Source of the DNA: Prunella strophiata | Lineage: Eukaryota > Chordata > Aves > Passeriformes > Prunellidae | Assembly: GCA_036583965.1 (NCBI GenBank) | Contig: JAZBQD010000014.1 | Span: forward strand, 38,984,990 to 39,048,989 | Direction of reading: 5' to 3' | DNA length: 64,000 bases | In this document: piece by piece, positions 58,573 through 64,000 of the stretch | How positions within the stretch are numbered: the stretch's first letter is position 1 | Layout: each line of letters opens with the position of its first letter | The notes under the pieces: generated by a model | Seen by the model: only the letters and a program-made list of their open reading frames with translations | Told to the model about the DNA's origin: nothing | Databases searched by the model: none | Translations under genes and position numbers: made by a program

Positions 58573-61524
58573 CTGATTGTCTCCGTAAAGTTGCAAAATC
58601 TCCAGATGAATTGTTTTCAGTACCTTGCAGCAAAAATGCTGACCTTCTGCCTCCTCCCCAGATAACTCCAATCCTATATAATTAAGAAAATACATTTTAG
58701 ATTTTCCCTGGAAAAATAGTGTTGCACTATCCCGATGTGGAACACTTTCTCTCCCAAAGAGAAGTAGTGTTTTTTCAACATGCAAGCATTAGCAGCCAGG
58801 CAGGACATTATGATCCATGGAGATCTGCACTTTTAAACTCAGGAAGTACAAATCAACCTATTTCTCATTAATCTTATCTCAAAAATCTGGCTGATGGGAC
58901 ACACTCTTAAGTTTATTCCTTTTTTAAAAAAGCTTTTCCCTCCTCCAGGACTGCTGGTGTTCGCTGCTTAGATCAAACTGCCAAAGTCAGCCACCAGGTT
59001 ATCTGTTAACTACTTCTAGGATTAAGGCATTCCTCTCAAATTATGTTATAGGCTGCTCCCCTCCCTTTCTGCTCGAGTCCAGACCTCTGGTGTTTAAATT
59101 ACTCACTGTGCTAGGCATCTTATCCCATCAATACATGAGATCTCTTCTTGCCCTCCTGGTTTCCTTTTATTCTAAAAGAGATGGGTGCCATATGAGTAAT
59201 CTCTAAACACAATTAATTTCTTGCAAAACTGTGTCCTTTTAGTGGGGTCTCTAATGCACCTTTCTAACCTTAGCATTATCATACCATTAGAATTGGCCTC
59301 TTCAGCTCTGGAAAAGGACTCTCATCAGTGTGCTTGACACTGCTGGAGTAGCTTCAGTGGATTTAAACATCAGGCTTGTATACCCAAAGAGCTTGCTTGG
59401 CTTTCTGACAGCTGCCTAGCAGGGTGCAGATGGTTTTAGTTTATTCCCCATTTACCACCAAATGATTTTGCCCTTAAAATTAATAGAAGAAAAATATTTG
59501 GAAAGTGATAGCTGGTTGTTAGATATTACTTTTAGTGTTCCTGTTCATATTTTTCTTTTCTTTCCCACATGCGCTTTGTCTTGTGATCTTGCAGGACTGT
59601 AAAGTTATGATTCAGCAAAGTGCTGAAGGTGAGAGCATGGCTGTGCTGATTCTGTGGCAGCCAGGACCACCTCCCAGGCGTGGGGTGCTTAGCTTAGTCA
59701 GCTCCATGACAGAACCCCAGCTCTGGGGTCACCATCCTCTTCAGGATGGGAAGGAATAGGCGGTATGCACGGTTTTGGGAGCAACACAGGGATGGGCTCT
59801 AGCAGGGGGGTTCAGTGCCATCCCTGTGTTTGCCCCAGACATGGTTCTGGGATACAGCTATGGGTGAGGAAACTTTTCAAACAGGTTTTCAAGGCAGGGT
59901 GAGGTTCCCTGTGCCTAGTGGTTTATTGCTTTTGTGGACATCCAGCCTCTTGACCCAGACCATCCCAAGGCTGGAGAGAAGGCAAGGCTTTTGATTCTTA
60001 CAGAACTGATAGCATCTATTGAAATTAATTCCATGTGGGGAAGTAAGCACTGTCTCCACATAGTAAGACTCAGTGTGGAGCATACTGCTGAATTTGAGCT
60101 GTGACTCCAAAAAAATGCTTGAAGGCAGAACAAATGTTTCATGGGGTTTTGAAGATACCACAACCCATGAGAAAGCTAAGTCTGCACTGAATGTGTTTTG
60201 TATAACCCATGAACAAAAAAAGAATCTCAGAAGGCCTTAGACTTTTCACATTCATATCACTCTCAAATGAGTGCAAGTGTGGTTTTTGCAGTCATTCCTC
60301 CTTTATCCATGTGTAATGAGAATATACCTTTGCCTTTTAGCTGGATGTCATTGAAGTCTAATCTCTGTGTTCAGATGGGCCTTTAGAGCACCAGCATCAA
60401 ACTCCAGAGAAGTCCTGACAGACATTACCTCTGCAACTCCTGTACATTTTCCCCCTCCTCCTTTCAGACAAGGAGGTTCTGAAAGTGTTTTGGCCAGAGT
60501 TTGGTTGGCTAACTTCTTCAGTGGCATCAGAAAGAGTGATTTAATTGATTTCCCAGAGCTAAACAGATTCACACCATCTGGGAAGCTGACATAAAAGATT
60601 TACAGTGAAAAAGGTGCATCATAGTTTAACTATTTTCTGATGCTGTTTTATTCTTATGAGATCAAGGTCTGGACAATGGTGATTCGAAAGGCTTCTTTTA
60701 TAGTCTTTTTTACAGGGTTGCATAAATGGAGGTTTAGACTCCATCCAAAGCCTCAGCAGTGTAATTTTTACTCAAATTCAACTCAGCAGCAGGAGCAACC
60801 AGTGCAGCAGGACTAAGCCTGATGGCACTGTAGGTTGAAATTGAACATTGGCTTTAATGAACTCCTCCATTTCAGGAAGTGGCTTGTTTTGATAAGTTTA
60901 ATTGTAATATAATCTATAGGTGAGGGAATTTGATCAGATTTGGGCCACAGTCTCCCATGCCCTGATGCTGACATCTGCCCCAAATCAAAAAGAGCAGCGC
61001 TGATGAACTTCCCAAGAAGCTGCTGACTTATTTGAAATATGTGGCCTTGCTGTCTGTGACATAAGTGTGCTCACTAAGCAGCAAGGTCCCAGCTGAGATG
61101 GTTGTTTTCCACCAGGAATTTAAAATACTCCATGTAGCTGCTTCAAGCACTTAACCCCAGAATTTACTGTGGTCATGCTGCTGTCGCTGTGTCTGCCACT
61201 GACTCTGCTCACTGCTCAGCTGGGGCAGCTCACCTGGCTCAGCCATGCTTTGGGTGAGGCTGCAAACTTTGCATCTCCTCCAATATCTGGTGTGACCATT
61301 GATGCTGTTCCCCTCACTTTTTAAATGCTATACCACAGGCTGGACAAACCATAAGCAAATACAAAACTGATAAGAAAGCGTAGTGACAACATGACTCTGT
61401 ATTTTTGCCTTTTATTTCCATGTTTTAGATGTGTACTTACAGTTGTTAAGGTTTGAACTGACCATATAACATCTCCTTGCAGGTATGTGACAACATTGTG
61501 TAGAGGGACTTCGAAGCACAGGAG

Positions 61525-61610
61525 CATAGAATGGTTTGGGTTGGAAGGACTTTCAAAGGTCATCTCATCCAACCCCCAACCACACATGACCTTAGTGCTC
61601 CTAATGTACT
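61525..61610 (-). mobile_element. CR1 LINE 3'-end fragment
   Basis: The + strand reads AGCATAGAATGGTTTGGGTT, GGAAGGACTTTCAAAGGTCA, TCTCATCCAACCCCCAAC, the reverse complement of a CR1 3' terminus. It lies just left of the solo LTR. Confidence 0.88.
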
Positions 61611-61671
61611 AGGGACATCAAAGAAATGATGGTGGATGGGAATACCTCTAAGACCTTAGTTTGAAATTACC

Positions 61672-62249
61672 TGTGCTGGTTTTGACAGGAGTGTAATTAA
61701 TTTTCTCCATAGTAGCTGTATGGGAATAAGTGGTGGATTTATGCTGAAAACTGTGGAGAATACAAATCTGTTGTTGCTGGGCAGGGCTTGCCCAGCATCA
61801 GTGCCTTTTCTGACTCTTGTACTGCTGCACCAGAACGTGGGCTAGGGATATACAAGAAGATGGGAGGGGACACAGCTGGGACAGCTGACCACAGCTGACC
61901 AAAGGGATATACCATACCATATGACATCATGTTCAGTCTATAAAATCTGGGGAAGAGGACAAAAGGGGGACACACATTTGAAGTGATGTCATTTGTCTTT
62001 CCAAGTCACCACTACACGAGGGACTCCTGTTTTCATGGAGATGCCTGAACACCTGCCTGCCCACAAGAAGTGGTGAATGAATTCCTTGTTTTGCTTTGCT
62101 TCCATAGGCAGCTTTTACTTTACCTATTAAACTGTCTTTATTTCAATCCACAAATTTCCTCACTTTTACTCTTCTGATTGTTTCCCTCATTTCAGTGGGG
62201 AAGAGTGAGTTGTGTAGGGCTTAGTTGCCAGCTGGGGTTAAACCACAAC
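61672..62249 (+). mobile_element. Solo LTR of an endogenous retrovirus (songbird type)
   Basis: About 578 bp beginning TGTGCTGGTTTTGACAGG and ending GGGGTTAAACCACAAC, the characteristic ends of a common songbird ERV LTR I recognise. Internal landmarks fit an LTR in + orientation: GGGAGGGGACACAGCTGGGA, GACCAAAGGGATATACCA, a TATA box (CTATAAAATC, near 61939), GTGAATGAATTCCTTGTTTT and an ATTAAA polyadenylation signal at 62126-62131. No internal retroviral genes and no second LTR are adjacent, so this is a solo LTR left by recombination. The canonical final ACA is altered and a clear target-site duplication is not visible. Non-coding. Confidence 0.88.
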
Positions 62250-64000
62250 CTTAACATAGCCTTTGATGAGTTGCATTTAAGGGACAGGTGTAGGAATGCC
62301 TGCCTGCTTCAGGCAATGGGTTGTGCTGGCTCAGAGGGGACATGACTGTCTATACTGACCCTGTCCCTCTCCCAGTCTGCACTTAATTGTTCCTGTGAAA
62401 CCAGGACACAAAACCTAAATCTCATTCTGGATTTTATGCACCTACATTGTGCATGTGATGAAGACAACTGACTTATCTGCCTTTGGAGACACATCTGGAA
62501 GAGGAGTGCAGGGGTTAGAGCAATTGCTCATGAGTAGGAGTGCTCAGCTCAGCAATGTAATTGGAAACGACCCATATTCCCTTTTTTTGAGCTAAGTTAA
62601 CATCACTGTCTCAGCTTCCTGAACAGTCAGTAGGGAGGGATGAGTGATTCATCTCACCCAGCTTAGACCCATATTTTAGGAAGGAAGGAATTGCCCTCTG
62701 GCTGATGAAAACCTTAGATGAGACATCTAAGTTTTAAATGACTAAAGCTTGGTGACACAGATCTCTGCCTAAATGCAGAAAACCTGTTAATTTGGCTACT
62801 CTTTTGACCTTTAACTGAAGAAAAACATGCTAACTTTTCATCAACACCAAACACTTTAGTTTCTTATTTACTACTATCCCACTGCTTCCTGGGCTCAGCC
62901 CTCCTTAGCTTGTGGAGTTTGTCTCAATTGAAACCATGGTGTGGCCACTCCAGTTCAGTCCTTTTCACCTTCATAGATTATGAGGACATCCACTCATTTT
63001 ACTGATGCTCTCCAAGTGTCTTGAACTGCCCTTGTGCACATGGTGGGGAAGGACAGGCTACCCTAAAGGTTTGCACTACTGACATTATTGCAGGGTCCTC
63101 TTGCTGAGGGATTCCATCCCCTTGGAGCAGGGAAGCCTTTGGACTTCTGTCAGTAAGAAACAGAGAGAGACACTCACCTAAAGTGACTGCAGCCATACCT
63201 CCTATGCATCATCTTCCCAGCAGAGTAAAATCATGTCTGTACATCTCAAACACCATTGCAAACAGAGGGTCTGGTGCAGGTTCTTTGAATTATAAAAATG
63301 AGAAGTTCTCAGATGAAGGTTGGCTTTTCTCTGCTTAGTTTCTATTGGATTGCTTTACTGAAACCCACAACAATGGGTGAAAGGGAAAGCTCATGTAAAC
63401 CAATTTTACGCTCCCTGTACAGCACAGTAGCCTTATGGAGGGAACTAAAGTGAGGCCAAATTCAAGACCACACCCTGCTAGATCCCTCAGGTCTTTGGAA
63501 CAGAAAGATCAGCCTCATCTAAAGTGAGGTTCCTACACTGTACTATGCCTGTGAGCTTCCAAAGGCACTTCAGAAGAAGCCCTGACCTTACCAGTAAGGG
63601 TATTTCAAAGAAACTCTGTTGCAGAGTGTAATGGAGCTGCCTGTGGTAGTGTGAGGCAGACAAGGAATGGTTACTTCTGAATAGTTTATTGATCTGTTAC
63701 CTCATTTTTAACTTTCTAGAGTAACTCACAGCTATACTTAAACAAACAACAGAATGTTAAGTTTGCTAAGAGCTGTGTGTTAGCCTCTGAATTTCCATAA
63801 AGAAAGCAAGCAGGTGATGTAAATAGCACAATATCAGCAGCTTTCCATCTCAAACAGCTGATGTGAGCAGGGGCAGTAGTTCCAACCTGCTGATACTCTT
63901 TGGGATGCCCTCTGCTCTGCTCTGCTCTGCATTTGTGCATGTGGCTGTTTTTGAACACTTTTCATATCTAAGCAATTAACCAAACTTCAGAGTCCTGGAT
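62250..64000. other. Intergenic, no gene recognised (right edge)
   Basis: Average composition, no supported gene. It contains a short (CTCTG)4-type run at 63910-63930. No HMGA2 exon or let-7 site cluster is visible on the minus strand up to the edge. Confidence 0.5.
63910..63930. repeat. Short (CTCTG)n microsatellite
   Basis: About four tandem CTCTG pentamers. Confidence 0.85.

Larger units (their letters stand above)
50486..61524. other. Intergenic desert, no gene recognised
   Basis: Eleven kilobases with no supported gene. The longest non-repeat open frame of the window, 196 codons at 50817-51407 (+), has no recognisable domain and ordinary codon use. Other visible structure: a 29-bp tandem duplication at 58002-58059, a 20-bp direct repeat in an AT-rich stretch at 58528-58572, and AT-rich blocks near 53290-53330 and 58470-58570. 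Confidence 0.5.

Overview
The window looks like songbird (passerine) genomic DNA. The evidence is vertebrate split genes with GT-AG introns, several CR1 LINE 3' ends (the dominant avian LINE), a solo LTR of a type I know from songbird endogenous retroviruses, a few worn MIR-like SINE relics, and GC-rich minisatellites set in an AT-rich background. Only two protein-coding genes are supported, both on the + strand in the first ~6.1 kb.

Layout. 1-2.7 kb holds the last three coding exons and 3' UTR of TMBIM4, a Golgi/ER multi-pass anti-apoptotic membrane protein; its earlier exons lie left of the window. 3.1-6.1 kb holds the complete coding region of LLPH, a small basic nucleolar protein, in two coding exons behind a CpG-rich promoter and a probable non-coding first exon. 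6.1-12.6 kb is AT-rich intergenic DNA. 12.6-16.4 kb is the most striking part: a GC-rich segment with a strong CTCF-like motif, then a perfect 11-bp minisatellite (146 identical copies) that directly abuts a second tandem array built from 13-, 20- and 9-bp units. 16.4-64 kb is a gene desert with simple repeats, MIR-like relics, a palindromic MITE-like element, CR1 copies (one carrying a small insertion with a target-site duplication) and a solo LTR at 61.7-62.2 kb.

Context. TMBIM4 and LLPH are neighbours in the same order and orientation in human 12q14.3, where the next gene beyond LLPH is HMGA2 in the opposite orientation. By synteny the desert to the right should lead to the 3' end of HMGA2 on the minus strand. 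I found no AT-hook exon, acidic-tail exon or cluster of let-7 sites, so HMGA2 probably lies beyond the right edge. The desert may contain HMGA2 regulatory elements, but that needs comparative data.

The genes do not form a pathway: TMBIM4 acts in Ca2+/apoptosis control at Golgi/ER membranes and LLPH in the nucleolus. The very long open frames at 12.4-16.4 kb are by-products of stop-free tandem repeats, not genes. The best candidate for something undescribed is the twin minisatellite with its adjacent CTCF-like site, sitting between the housekeeping pair and the presumed HMGA2 regulatory desert.
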